Below, in pieces: positions 41,589 to 49,373 of a stretch of DNA of 64,000 nt. The first letter of the stretch is position 1, and each line of letters starts with the position of its first letter. A program made the position numbers and the translations under genes. The notes beneath the pieces are model-generated. The model saw only the letters and a list, made by a program, of their open reading frames with translations. It did no database searches and was not told the DNA's origin. This DNA comes from Arthrobacter pityocampae (lineage in GTDB: Bacteria; Actinomycetota; Actinomycetes; Actinomycetales; Micrococcaceae). Where the stretch lies: contig NZ_PRKW01000001.1 of NCBI RefSeq assembly GCF_002927275.1, forward strand, positions 62,001-126,000, written 5' to 3'.

Positions 41589-42840
41589 CCTCCGCGCCGG
41601 GCATCTTCCCCCCGGGGAGGGCCCGGCCGAAGAGGAGCCCGGCGAGCCACTTCTCGACGACGGACTCCCACCGGTCGGGATCGACGTTCCACTCCTTGGT
41701 GTGCCGGGCGTGGTGGAACCGCTCGAGCGTGACGAACGTCGGGTTCTTCGCGGCCAGTTCGGCCGACGCCCCGACGGGCACGAACTCGTCGTCCTCGCTG
41801 TGGATGATCAGGGTGGGCAGGGTCAGCTGTTCGGCGCGCGTGATCCAGTCCATGCTCTTGAGATCCAGCGGGGCTGCGAGGCCGGTGATCCTCCGCGCAC
41901 GCTGGCTCGCCAGGAGATACTGGCCGAGCCGCCCCACGCGGGCGGGGATCCGGTTCAGCGCGGCATGGTGGGCGAGCACCTCCATCCAGTTGATCACCGG
42001 CCCGTCCAGGACGAGCGCGGTGATCCGGCTGCGGTGGCGTGAGAGGTCCGCGGTCTGCAGGACGATCGCCCCACCCATCGACCACCCGAACAGCACCACG
42101 TCGCGGGCGCCGTGCGTCATCGCGAAGTCGATGGCGGCCTCGACGTCGTGCCACTCCGTCATGCCGAGGCCGTAGCGTCCGTCCGGGGCCGCAGGCGCGT
42201 CGCCGTCGTTCCGGTACGAGATGACCAGGCTCGTCAGCCCCAGGCGCCGGGCCGGGGCGAGCGCGCGCAGTGCCTCGGCCCGCGTGGCGCCACGGCCGTG
42301 CACCATGATCGCCCACGTGGTGGACGGCCCCTCGGCACGGATCAGCCAGGCCGGGGCCGCTCCGCCCTCGACGGGGATGAGCACCTCCTCGTCGGCGAAG
42401 CCCACCGCGGACGGCGAGGTGTAGACGGCGCCGCTCCACCAGCCGCGCGTCGCCGCCGTCAGGTCGCCCGCGTCGACGGCGTCGACCCGGCGTTCCACGG
42501 TGCCCTCACGGGGGACGTAGGAGCGGATGGCGCCGATGCGGGCATGGCCGGCGCCCCGGTCGAAGTACAGGCCGTAGGTCCCCTCGACGGTCGTGTCCTC
42601 GGTGGCGGGCAGGATGACCGTCTGGTCGCCGCGGGATCCGACGACGGCGAGGATGTCGAGGTTCTCGTCGCGGGTGCGCGCCGGCGTCACGACCTGCCGC
42701 GCGAAATACACCGCGAGTCCCGACACGGCGCCGGCCGCGGAGGATGCCAGCGCGGCCCCCGCGCCGACGCCGAACGCCGTCCACTTGAGCCAGGGCGCGG
42801 TCCCTTGCTGCCCTGCGGCCGGGGGCGTGATCGAAGTCAT
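41572..42840 (-). CDS. Alpha/beta hydrolase with N-terminal membrane anchor
   Basis: 422 residues from the ATG at 42840 (MTSITPPAAGQQGTAPWLKW). One hydrophobic segment (FGVGAGAALASSAAGAVSGL) suggests membrane attachment or a signal anchor. The hydrolase domain starts near residue 190 with WAIMVHGRGATRAEALRAL (oxyanion HGRG). The nucleophile elbow is VVLFGWSMGGAIVLQ, the acid is in IIHSEDDEFVPV, and the histidine is in LERFHHARHTKEW. The class resembles bacterial proteins of the BAAT/peptidase S9-like group. Substrate unknown. It is divergent from the Usp-like gene over 98 bases. Confidence 0.88.
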   Translation of the reverse strand: MTSITPPAAGQQGTAPWLKWTAFGVGAGAALASSAAGAVSGLAVYFARQVVTPARTRDENLDILAVVGSRGDQTVILPATEDTTVEGTYGLYFDRGAGHARIGAIRSYVPREGTVERRVDAVDAGDLTAATRGWWSGAVYTSPSAVGFADEEVLIPVEGGAAPAWLIRAEGPSTTWAIMVHGRGATRAEALRALAPARRLGLTSLVISYRNDGDAPAAPDGRYGLGMTEWHDVEAAIDFAMTHGARDVVLFGWSMGGAIVLQTADLSRHRSRITALVLDGPVINWMEVLAHHAALNRIPARVGRLGQYLLASQRARRITGLAAPLDLKSMDWITRAEQLTLPTLIIHSEDDEFVPVGASAELAAKNPTFVTLERFHHARHTKEWNVDPDRWESVVEKWLAGLLFGRALPGGKMPGAEARELP

Positions 42841-42938
42841 GGTTCCATTTCTACCCTGCTCCGCCGAGAGCCGTCGATTCACGGACCACCGCGGTTCCGA
42901 CCGGGGTGGCGTGCAGGACCGCGCAGTACAGTGGCGCC

Positions 42939-43427
42939 ATGACGCAGACAATCCTCGTGCTGAGTGAAGAAGCCCTGACCGACCCGGATCTCCGGAACCT
43001 CCGGACACTGCAGGGAGAGGACGAGCCGACGGAGATCGTCGTCCTGATCCCCGAGGACTCCAACGAGCCCGTGCTGGGCGAGTTCTTCCGCCACCTGGGC
43101 CTGTTCGAGATCCGTGAGGCGTTCCGTTCGTTCTCCGCCGACGACCGCCGCCACGACGAGAACACGGCCCGCGAGGCCCTGGCGACCTCCCTGCGCCTGC
43201 TCGAGGACGAGGGCTTCACGGCGCGCGGGCGGACGACCAGCGGCGACCCCGTCGACGCCATGCTGCAGGAGGCGGAGGCCGGCGGAGCCACGCAGGCGGT
43301 GGTCATCACCCGCCCCCACGCGATGGCCGACACCCTGCACGCTGACTGGGCCAGCAAGGCCCAGTCCAAGCTCGGCATCGCCGTCCTGCACCTGTACTCG
43401 GGGTCGGGATTTATTGGGGACTCGTAG
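42939..43427 (+). CDS. Universal-stress-like (Usp fold) hypothetical protein
   Basis: 162 residues from ATG 42939 (MTQTILVLSEEALTDPDLRN); an in-frame ATG at 42906 is less likely. The alternation of strands and helices fits a Usp/adenine-nucleotide alpha-hydrolase fold: TILVLSEEAL, TEIVVLIPEDSNEP, TARGRTTSGDPVDAMLQEAE, TQAVVITRPHAM and LGIAVLHLYSG. The nucleotide-binding G-2x-G-9x-G(S/T) motif is not evident, so ATP binding is doubtful. It precedes msrB by 14 bases and is probably cotranscribed, which suggests a stress role. Confidence 0.78.
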   Translation: MTQTILVLSEEALTDPDLRNLRTLQGEDEPTEIVVLIPEDSNEPVLGEFFRHLGLFEIREAFRSFSADDRRHDENTAREALATSLRLLEDEGFTARGRTTSGDPVDAMLQEAEAGGATQAVVITRPHAMADTLHADWASKAQSKLGIAVLHLYSGSGFIGDS

Positions 43428-43441
43428 GCGTTGCAGACACC

Positions 43442-43867
43442 ATGACCACTGAACGCGAGAGCTACCGGCCCGAGATCGAGAAGTCCGACGACGAATGGCG
43501 GCAGGAGCTGACGCCGGAGGAGTTCCAGGTCCTGCGGAAGGCCGGCACGGAACGCCCCTACACGGGCGAGTACTACGACGCCAAGACGGCGGGCACTTAC
43601 GCGTGCCGGGCGTGCGGCGCCGACCTGTTCACGAGCAACGAGAAGTTCGACTCCCACTGCGGCTGGCCGTCCTTCTGGGCCCCGCTCGCGGAGGGCACGG
43701 TCCGGTATCTGCACGACCGCTCGCTCGGCATGGAGCGCATCGAGGTACGGTGCAGCCGCTGCGATTCCCACCTGGGCCACCTGTTCAAGGGCGAAGGCTT
43801 CGATACACCGACGGACCAGCGCTTCTGCATCAACTCCATCTCCATGACGCTCGTTCCCGCCGAGTAG
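43442..43867 (+). CDS. msrB: Peptide-methionine (R)-S-oxide reductase
   Basis: 141 residues. The SelR domain is complete. Zinc-binding pairs are CRACGADLF and CSRCDSHLGHLF, with KFDSHCGWPSFWAPL between them. The catalytic cysteine is near the C-terminus in RFCINSISM. It repairs the R form of methionine sulfoxide with thioredoxin. It follows the Usp-like gene by 14 bases and ends at a terminator. Confidence 0.97.
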   Translation: MTTERESYRPEIEKSDDEWRQELTPEEFQVLRKAGTERPYTGEYYDAKTAGTYACRACGADLFTSNEKFDSHCGWPSFWAPLAEGTVRYLHDRSLGMERIEVRCSRCDSHLGHLFKGEGFDTPTDQRFCINSISMTLVPAE

Positions 43868-43881
43868 TCGCGGACGACCCA

Positions 43882-43911
43882 GGAAGGCCGGCCCCTCGGC
43901 GCCGGCCTTCC
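43882..43911 (+). terminator. msrB terminator
   Basis: GGAAGGCCGGC (43882-43892) pairs with GCCGGCCTTCC (43901-43911), with an 8-base loop, 14 bases after the msrB stop. Confidence 0.85.
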
Positions 43912-43972
43912 GTGCGTCCGGGCCGCTGTGAAGGCAGGCTGGCCCTCCCGGCGCCAAAACAAAAGCGAAGAA

Positions 43973-43991
43973 TAAGAATCCCTGATTCTTA
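43973..43991. promoter_or_regulatory. Perfect 8-3-8 palindromic operator upstream of the DUF6421 operon
   Basis: TAAGAATC (43973-43980), spacer CCT, then GATTCTTA (43984-43991) is an exact inverted repeat in an A-rich island. It lies 88 bases before the DUF6421 start and 35 bases before a -10-like TACGCT (44027-44032). The size and symmetry fit a dimeric repressor or activator site. The cognate regulator is not encoded next to it. Confidence 0.7.
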
Positions 43992-44078
43992 GGGCGCCCG
44001 ACTGCAAGGGTTCCTGTTCTCGTTGCTACGCTCACCGCAGAGCACCAGCATCCGTCCCGGCCAGAGAGAGCAGCAGCC

Positions 44079-45443
44079 ATGACCGTCACCCCCCTCGCCC
44101 GAGCCGACAGCGCGCCGCAGCACACCGATGCCTGGGCATCGCTGAAGGCTGCCGCCCAGGAGCTGCGGCTCCTGCAGGTCAAGGACGGCTCCATCCCGGA
44201 TGCCGAGCACCATGCCGCGGCCACGGACCATACCCTCCGGATCATCACGGCCATCGAGGACCTCGCACCGCTGTTCCCGCACGACGCCGACTACCTCGCC
44301 CGCACCGTGGCGGCCTTCGGGCAGTGGCGGGACAGCGGCTTCGCCGTCCCCGACTTCCTCGAGCCGCTGCTGGCCTTCCAGCCGCAGCTGAACCGCACGG
44401 ACGGCCTGCAGCACCTCGTGGTCTTCCCCATGTACACCCAGAACGGCAGCACCAGCCGACTCGTCGAGGCCGTGCTCGTCGAGGTGCTGTGGCCGGAGTT
44501 CGTCGCCGAGCTGGAGGCCGGCAGCTACTCCAACGCCCTCTTCGTCCCGATCAGGTTCCTCGACTTCACCGACGGCTACAGCACGAACTCCGCGGTGCTC
44601 TTCCCCGAGACCGTCGCCGTGAGCCGGACGCCCACCTTCACCTGGGGCGCCATCTTCGCCGACCGGGAGGCCGCACGGTTCCGGCGGGTGGTCCGCGCCG
44701 CCGCCGACATCACCCGCCTCGACCTGCCCGGCGAGGCGCTCGAACTGCTGGAGGACCAGACGCTCGCCGAGGAGACCTTCGTGATGTGGGACCTCATCCA
44801 CGACCGCACCCACATGCGCGGCGACCTGCCGTTCGATCCGTTCATGATCAAGCAGCGCATGCCCTTCTTCCTCTACTCGCTCGAGGAACTGCGCTGCGAC
44901 CTGACGGCCTTCCGCGAGTCGGTGAAGATCGCCTCGGACGACGACGCGTCCCCCGAGGCGCGCCGGCACGCCCGGCTCGTGCAGTACGCCGTGATCTTCG
45001 ACCGCATCTTCCGCTTCAGCATCACGGGCAGCCGGGTGCGCAACTACGACGGCCTCGGCGGGCAGCTGCTGTTCGCGTGGATGCACCAGCACCGCGTGCT
45101 CCACTGGACGGACACCAAGCTGACCATCGACTGGGACGAGGCCGCCGACGTCGTCGTGGCCCTCGGCGAGCAGATCGAGCAGCTGTACTGGCGCTCCATC
45201 GACCGCCCGAAGATCGCGCACTGGCTCGCCGCCTACGAGCTGGTCTCCGCCACGGTCACGCCGCACCCCGCGTCCGTGTGGGCGAAGGGGCCGGACGCGC
45301 TCGAACTCCTGAGCCCGCCGCGTGCCCTGACCGACGCCGTCCTGGACGACGAGTTCCCCCTGTCCATGTTCTTCGAGGCACTGGAGAAGAAGATGAAGCC
45401 CGTCATCGAGTCCACGGCCGGCATCACGGCGGACGCCGCGTGA
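44079..45443 (+). CDS. DUF6421 family protein
   Basis: 454 residues from ATG 44079. It is a soluble, mostly helical protein with several conserved-looking tracts: LVVFPMYTQNGSTSRLVEAV, RFLDFTDGYSTNSAVLFPET, DLIHDRTHMRGDLPFDPFMI and GLGGQLLFAWMHQHRVLHWT. The clustered histidine and aspartate residues in the HDRTHMRGDLPFD segment could bind metal, but no known enzyme motif is present. I assign it to DUF6421 from recognition of these blocks. Its function is unknown. It overlaps the downstream SDR gene by 4 bases (GTGA) and is the first gene of a three-gene unit behind a palindromic operator. Confidence 0.85.
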   Translation: MTVTPLARADSAPQHTDAWASLKAAAQELRLLQVKDGSIPDAEHHAAATDHTLRIITAIEDLAPLFPHDADYLARTVAAFGQWRDSGFAVPDFLEPLLAFQPQLNRTDGLQHLVVFPMYTQNGSTSRLVEAVLVEVLWPEFVAELEAGSYSNALFVPIRFLDFTDGYSTNSAVLFPETVAVSRTPTFTWGAIFADREAARFRRVVRAAADITRLDLPGEALELLEDQTLAEETFVMWDLIHDRTHMRGDLPFDPFMIKQRMPFFLYSLEELRCDLTAFRESVKIASDDDASPEARRHARLVQYAVIFDRIFRFSITGSRVRNYDGLGGQLLFAWMHQHRVLHWTDTKLTIDWDEAADVVVALGEQIEQLYWRSIDRPKIAHWLAAYELVSATVTPHPASVWAKGPDALELLSPPRALTDAVLDDEFPLSMFFEALEKKMKPVIESTAGITADAA

Positions 45444-46147
45444 GAGCGGGCCCCCGCGCCCGGCTCGCCGTCGTCGCCGGCGCCACCAGCGCGTCCGGCG
45501 TCGCACTGACCCGGCGGCTGGTGGCGGACGGACTGGACGTCGTCGCCGTCGGTTCCGACGCCGGCCGCCTCGATGCGGCCTTCGCGGACCTCGACGGCGT
45601 GGACCGGCAGGTGTGCGACCTCGCGGACGAGGCCGCGGTCCTCGCCCTCGCCGACCGTGTGCGCGCCGACCACGGCGGCGCCGACGCGCTCTTCCACCTC
45701 GTGGGCGGCTGGCGCGGCGGCAAGGGCATCACCACGCAGACCGCCGAGGACTACGGCTTCCTGCACCGCTCCGTCTTCGTGACCCTCTTCAACACGAGCC
45801 GGGCGTTCTACGACCAGCTCGCCGAGCGCGGCGGACGGCTCGCCGCGGTCTCCGCCACGGCCGTCGCCGCGCCCACCGCGGCGAACGCGTCCTACGCCGC
45901 GGTGAAGGCCTCCGTGGACGCATGGATACAGGCCGTCGCCGACGGCTTCGCCCGGGACGGCACGACGGCGGCCGCGACCGCCGTCGTCGTCAAGGCCCTC
46001 GTGGACGACGCGATGCGGGCGCAGCACCCGGAGCGCGCGTTCCCGGGCTACACGCACGTCGACGACCTGGCCGCCATCCTCGCGGGACTGGCCGGGGCGC
46101 CGGCCGCGGAGGTCAACGGGTCCCGCATCGACGCCGGTCGGGGATAA
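45440..46147 (+). CDS. Short-chain dehydrogenase/reductase (SDR)
   Basis: 235 residues from a GTG at 45440. A Rossmann start reads LAVVAGATSASGVALTRRL; the usual TGxxxGIG is changed to AGATSASGVA, so cofactor binding may differ. FHLVGGW replaces the NNAG strand, and the catalytic Ser-Tyr-Lys are probably in AAVSATAVAAPTAANASYAA followed by VKAS. It is translationally coupled to the DUF6421 gene and 7 bases upstream of the aldolase gene. Substrate unknown. Confidence 0.87.
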   Translation: MRAGPRARLAVVAGATSASGVALTRRLVADGLDVVAVGSDAGRLDAAFADLDGVDRQVCDLADEAAVLALADRVRADHGGADALFHLVGGWRGGKGITTQTAEDYGFLHRSVFVTLFNTSRAFYDQLAERGGRLAAVSATAVAAPTAANASYAAVKASVDAWIQAVADGFARDGTTAAATAVVVKALVDDAMRAQHPERAFPGYTHVDDLAAILAGLAGAPAAEVNGSRIDAGRG

Positions 46148-46154
46148 TGGCACC

Positions 46155-47234
46155 GTGACCGACACCCTGACTCCCGCGGCCTCCCCCGCCGTCCTCCACG
46201 ACCGCACCCAGCGCAGCTTCGCCTCCGACAACTACTCGGGCGTGCACCCCGAGGTCCTCGCGGCCGTCGCCGCAGCCAACGGGGGGCACCAGGTCGCCTA
46301 CGGCGACGACCAGTACACGGCGCGACTGCTGGAGGTGATGGAGCACCACTTCGGCGAGGGGATCTCCATCTACCCGGTCTTCAACGGCACCGGTGCGAAC
46401 GTCCTCTCCCTGCAGTCCATGCTGCCGCGGTGGGGCGCTGTGATCTGCCCGCAGACCGCCCACATCAACGTGGACGAGAACGCCGCGCCGGAGCGCGTGG
46501 GCGGCATCAAGCTCCTGACCGTGCCCACCCCGGACGGCAAGCTGACGCCCGAGCTGATCGACCGCGAGGCGTGGGGCTGGGGCGACCAGCACCGTGCGCA
46601 GCCCCTGGCCGTCTCCATCACGCAGACCACGGAGCTCGGCACGCTGTACACGGTCGCCGAGATCAAGGCCATCGCCGACCACTGCCACGCCCGTGGGATG
46701 CGCCTCCACATGGACGGCGCCCGGCTCGCCAACGCGGCGGCGGCGCTCGGCCAGCCCCTCCGGGCCTTCACGCGGGACGCCGGCGTGGACATCCTGTCCT
46801 TCGGCGGCACCAAGAACGGCCTGATGTTCGGCGAGTGCGTCGTCGTGCTGGACCAGGAGGCGTCCACGGGGCTGGAGTACCTCCGCAAGCTCAACATGCA
46901 GCTCGCGTCGAAGATGCGCTTCGTCTCCGCCCAGCTCATCGCCCTGCTCGACGGCGACCTCTGGCTGCGCTCGGCGACCCAGGCGAACGCCATGGCGGCC
47001 CGCCTGACGGAGGGAGTCCGGGGAATCCCGGGCGTCACGCTGACGCAGGAGACCACCGCCAACGCGGTCTTCGCGATCCTGCCCCCCGGGGCCGCGGACC
47101 GCATCCGGGAGAGCTTCCGGTTCTACGACTGGGACCAGGCCACGGGCGAGGTCCGCTGGATGTGCTCCTTCGACACCACCGAGGAGGACGTCGACGCCTT
47201 CGTCGACGCCATCCGCCGGGAAGCGTCCGCCTGA
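46155..47234 (+). CDS. Low-specificity L-threonine aldolase (PLP enzyme)
   Basis: 359 residues from a GTG at 46155. A beta-eliminating-lyase/threonine-aldolase fold: RSFASDNYSGVHPEVLAAVA, YPVFNGTGANVLSLQSML, HMDGARLANAAAALG, and the Schiff-base lysine in DILSFGGTKNGLMFGE. It splits threonine or allo-threonine to glycine and acetaldehyde. The SDR upstream could act on an aldehyde or hydroxy-amino acid in the same pathway, but this is inference. It ends the DUF6421 operon. Confidence 0.93.
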   Translation: MTDTLTPAASPAVLHDRTQRSFASDNYSGVHPEVLAAVAAANGGHQVAYGDDQYTARLLEVMEHHFGEGISIYPVFNGTGANVLSLQSMLPRWGAVICPQTAHINVDENAAPERVGGIKLLTVPTPDGKLTPELIDREAWGWGDQHRAQPLAVSITQTTELGTLYTVAEIKAIADHCHARGMRLHMDGARLANAAAALGQPLRAFTRDAGVDILSFGGTKNGLMFGECVVVLDQEASTGLEYLRKLNMQLASKMRFVSAQLIALLDGDLWLRSATQANAMAARLTEGVRGIPGVTLTQETTANAVFAILPPGAADRIRESFRFYDWDQATGEVRWMCSFDTTEEDVDAFVDAIRREASA

Positions 47235-47287
47235 TGGCCCCGGCGCGCCGCCGCGGCGCGCCGGTCCCCAGGGCATAACCTGCGGGA

Positions 47288-47923
47288 GTGAGTGCAATCG
47301 GCGGTGAGGCGCAGCTTCCAGCAGAGTTCCTCGACGCCCTCGCGGGTCTGCGGAAGGCGGCACGCCGCAGCGAGATCCGCCTCGAGGAGGTGCCCGCGCC
47401 CTCGCGTCTCGCCCCGTTCGCCGTCGCCCTCGGCGCCGAGGTCTTCGAGGCCACCCCCGCACCGCTGCTGCCCGTCCACGGCCCGGCACGGAACCTCGCG
47501 GTCGCCCCGGATCCCGAGGAACTGGCGACGGGCCGCTTCATCCTCCTCCACGACCCCGCAGGCTCCGACGTGTGGAACGGCCGGTTCCGCGTGGTGACGT
47601 ACATCCGTGCGCAGCTCGAGGCGGACATGGGCAACGATGCCCTCCTCGGGTCGGTGGCCTGGACCTGGCTCGTGGAGGCCCTACGGAACCACGGAGCCCG
47701 CCACCACAGTGCCGGCGGCACCGCCACGCGGATCCTGTCCGAGAGCTACGGCACGCTCGAGGACCGCCCGGACACCATCGACATCGAACTGCGCGCCTCC
47801 TGGACGCCCGACACCTCCGACGTCCGGCGCCACCTCGAGGCCTGGACGGACATGGTGTGCACCTTCGCCGGCCTGCCGCCGCTACCCGTCGGCGTCGCCT
47901 CCCTGCCGCACCGCCGGTCCTGA
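47288..47923 (+). CDS. DUF3000 family protein
   Basis: 211 residues from a GTG at 47288. It has the actinobacterial DUF3000 layout: PAEFLDALAGLRKAARRSEI at the N-terminus, GRFILLHDPAGSDVWNGRFR, VAWTWLVEALRNHGARHHSA and a C-terminal HLEAWTDMVCTFAGLPPLPV. No catalytic motif is seen. In many actinobacteria this gene sits directly upstream of the RNase D-like gene, as here (71-base gap). Confidence 0.92.
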   Translation: MSAIGGEAQLPAEFLDALAGLRKAARRSEIRLEEVPAPSRLAPFAVALGAEVFEATPAPLLPVHGPARNLAVAPDPEELATGRFILLHDPAGSDVWNGRFRVVTYIRAQLEADMGNDALLGSVAWTWLVEALRNHGARHHSAGGTATRILSESYGTLEDRPDTIDIELRASWTPDTSDVRRHLEAWTDMVCTFAGLPPLPVGVASLPHRRS

Positions 47924-47994
47924 GGCGGCGTGCACCAGGGATCGCCGGTGGGGCCGTCGGGCCGCGGAACGCTCCGGGATAGACTGAAAACACC

Positions 47995-49293
47995 ATGAGT
48001 TCCCACACTTCCGAACAGACGGACCGCGCCGCCGCGTCCGATCCCGCCGACACCGGCACACCAGAAATCCTCCCCCTCACCGAGCCGCGCGACGGCGTCC
48101 CCCTGGTCATCGACACGCAGGCCGGACTCGTACGCGCTGCGGCGGCCCTCGCGGCCGGAACGGGACCGGCGGGCGTCGACGCGGAGCGGGCCTCTGGCTT
48201 CCGGTACGGGCAGCGCGCCTTCCTCGTGCAGATCCGCCGCGAGGGAGCGGGGACCTGGCTCATCGATCCCGAGCCCTTCGAGGACCTCCGCATCATCGAC
48301 GACGCCCTCGACGGCGTCGAGTGGATCCTCCACGCCGCCAGCCAGGACCTGCCCTGCCTCTCGGAGCTCGGCATGTGGCCGGACCGCCTCTTCGACACCG
48401 AGCTCGCCGCGCGGCTGGCCGGACTCCCCCGCGTGGGCCTCGCCGCCGTCATCGAGTCGCTGCTCGGGCTCAGCCTCGCCAAGGAGCACTCCGCGGCGGA
48501 CTGGTCACAGCGACCACTGCCCGAACCCTGGCTCCGCTACGCGGCCCTCGACGTCGAGGTCCTCACGGAACTCCGCGACAAGCTGGCCGCGCTGCTCGAC
48601 GAGAACGGGAAGCTCGGGATCGCCGAGGAGGAGTTCGAGCACATCCGCCGGACTCCCCCCGCCGAGCCGCGGATCGATCCGTGGCGCCGCACCTCCGGAC
48701 TGCACCAGCTCCGCGACCGCCGGCAGCTCGCCGCCGTGCGGCAGATGTGGCTCGAACGGGAGGATCTCGCGCAGCGCCGCGACGTCGCCCCCGGCCGGCT
48801 GATCCCCGACTCCGCGATCATCGCCGCGGCCAGGGCCATGCCGTCCACCGTCCCGCAGCTGCTGGCGACCAAGGGGTTCCACGGCCGGGCGGCGCAGAAG
48901 GAGGCACCCCGCTGGATCCGCTGCATCGCCGAGGCGGGCAAGCTGACCGACCTTCCACCCCTGCACGTCTCCTCCAACGCTCCTCCCCCGCCGCGCGTCT
49001 GGGCGGAGAAGGACCCGGAGGCTGCGGCCCGCCTGCAGACGGCGCGGCCTCGCGTGACGCAGCGCGCCGAGAAGCTCGGGATGCCGGTGGAGAACCTGCT
49101 CACGCCGGACTACCTGCGCCGTATCGCCTGGCGCCCGCCAGCCGAGATCACGCCCGAGTCGGTCGCGGCGGCCCTGGCCGACCTCGGCGCGCGGCCGTGG
49201 CAGATCGAGCAGGTCGCCGCGATCATCACGGTCGCGTTCCTCGACCCGGACCCGCTACCCGCCAAGGGCCGACAGGATACTGCCGCCGACTGA
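47995..49293 (+). CDS. RNase D-like 3'-5' exonuclease with HRDC domain
   Basis: 432 residues. The DEDD-type exonuclease domain covers about residues 40-215. Motif I GVDAERASGFRYGQRAFLVQ has the D and E, motif II is in HAASQDLPCLSELGMW, and motif III is LRYAALDVEVLTEL (Y-x3-D). The HRDC nucleic-acid-binding domain follows near residue 240 (REDLAQRRDVAPGRLIPDSA). It probably trims structured RNA such as tRNA 3' ends. It lies in the conserved order DUF3000-RNase D-fadA-fadB. Confidence 0.93.
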   Translation: MSSHTSEQTDRAAASDPADTGTPEILPLTEPRDGVPLVIDTQAGLVRAAAALAAGTGPAGVDAERASGFRYGQRAFLVQIRREGAGTWLIDPEPFEDLRIIDDALDGVEWILHAASQDLPCLSELGMWPDRLFDTELAARLAGLPRVGLAAVIESLLGLSLAKEHSAADWSQRPLPEPWLRYAALDVEVLTELRDKLAALLDENGKLGIAEEEFEHIRRTPPAEPRIDPWRRTSGLHQLRDRRQLAAVRQMWLEREDLAQRRDVAPGRLIPDSAIIAAARAMPSTVPQLLATKGFHGRAAQKEAPRWIRCIAEAGKLTDLPPLHVSSNAPPPPRVWAEKDPEAAARLQTARPRVTQRAEKLGMPVENLLTPDYLRRIAWRPPAEITPESVAAALADLGARPWQIEQVAAIITVAFLDPDPLPAKGRQDTAAD

Positions 49294-49310
49294 CGACTCT
49301 GGGCGGCCGC

Positions 49311-49339
49311 TTGCACGCTATGTTACCGACCAGTAACAT
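49311..49339 (+). promoter_or_regulatory. fadAB promoter with overlapping palindromic operator
   Basis: -35 TTGCAC (49311-49316) and -10 TAACAT (49334-49339) are 17 bp apart. A perfect 7-bp inverted repeat, ATGTTAC (49320-49326) and GTAACAT (49333-49339) with spacer CGACCA, covers the promoter spacer and the -10. A repressor bound here would block polymerase. TTAC...GTAA palindromes are typical of TetR-family regulators of fatty acid degradation, but the actual regulator is not in this window. Confidence 0.75.
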
Positions 49340-49373
49340 GTTCGCGGATCAACATCTCAAAGAGGAGTACCAG

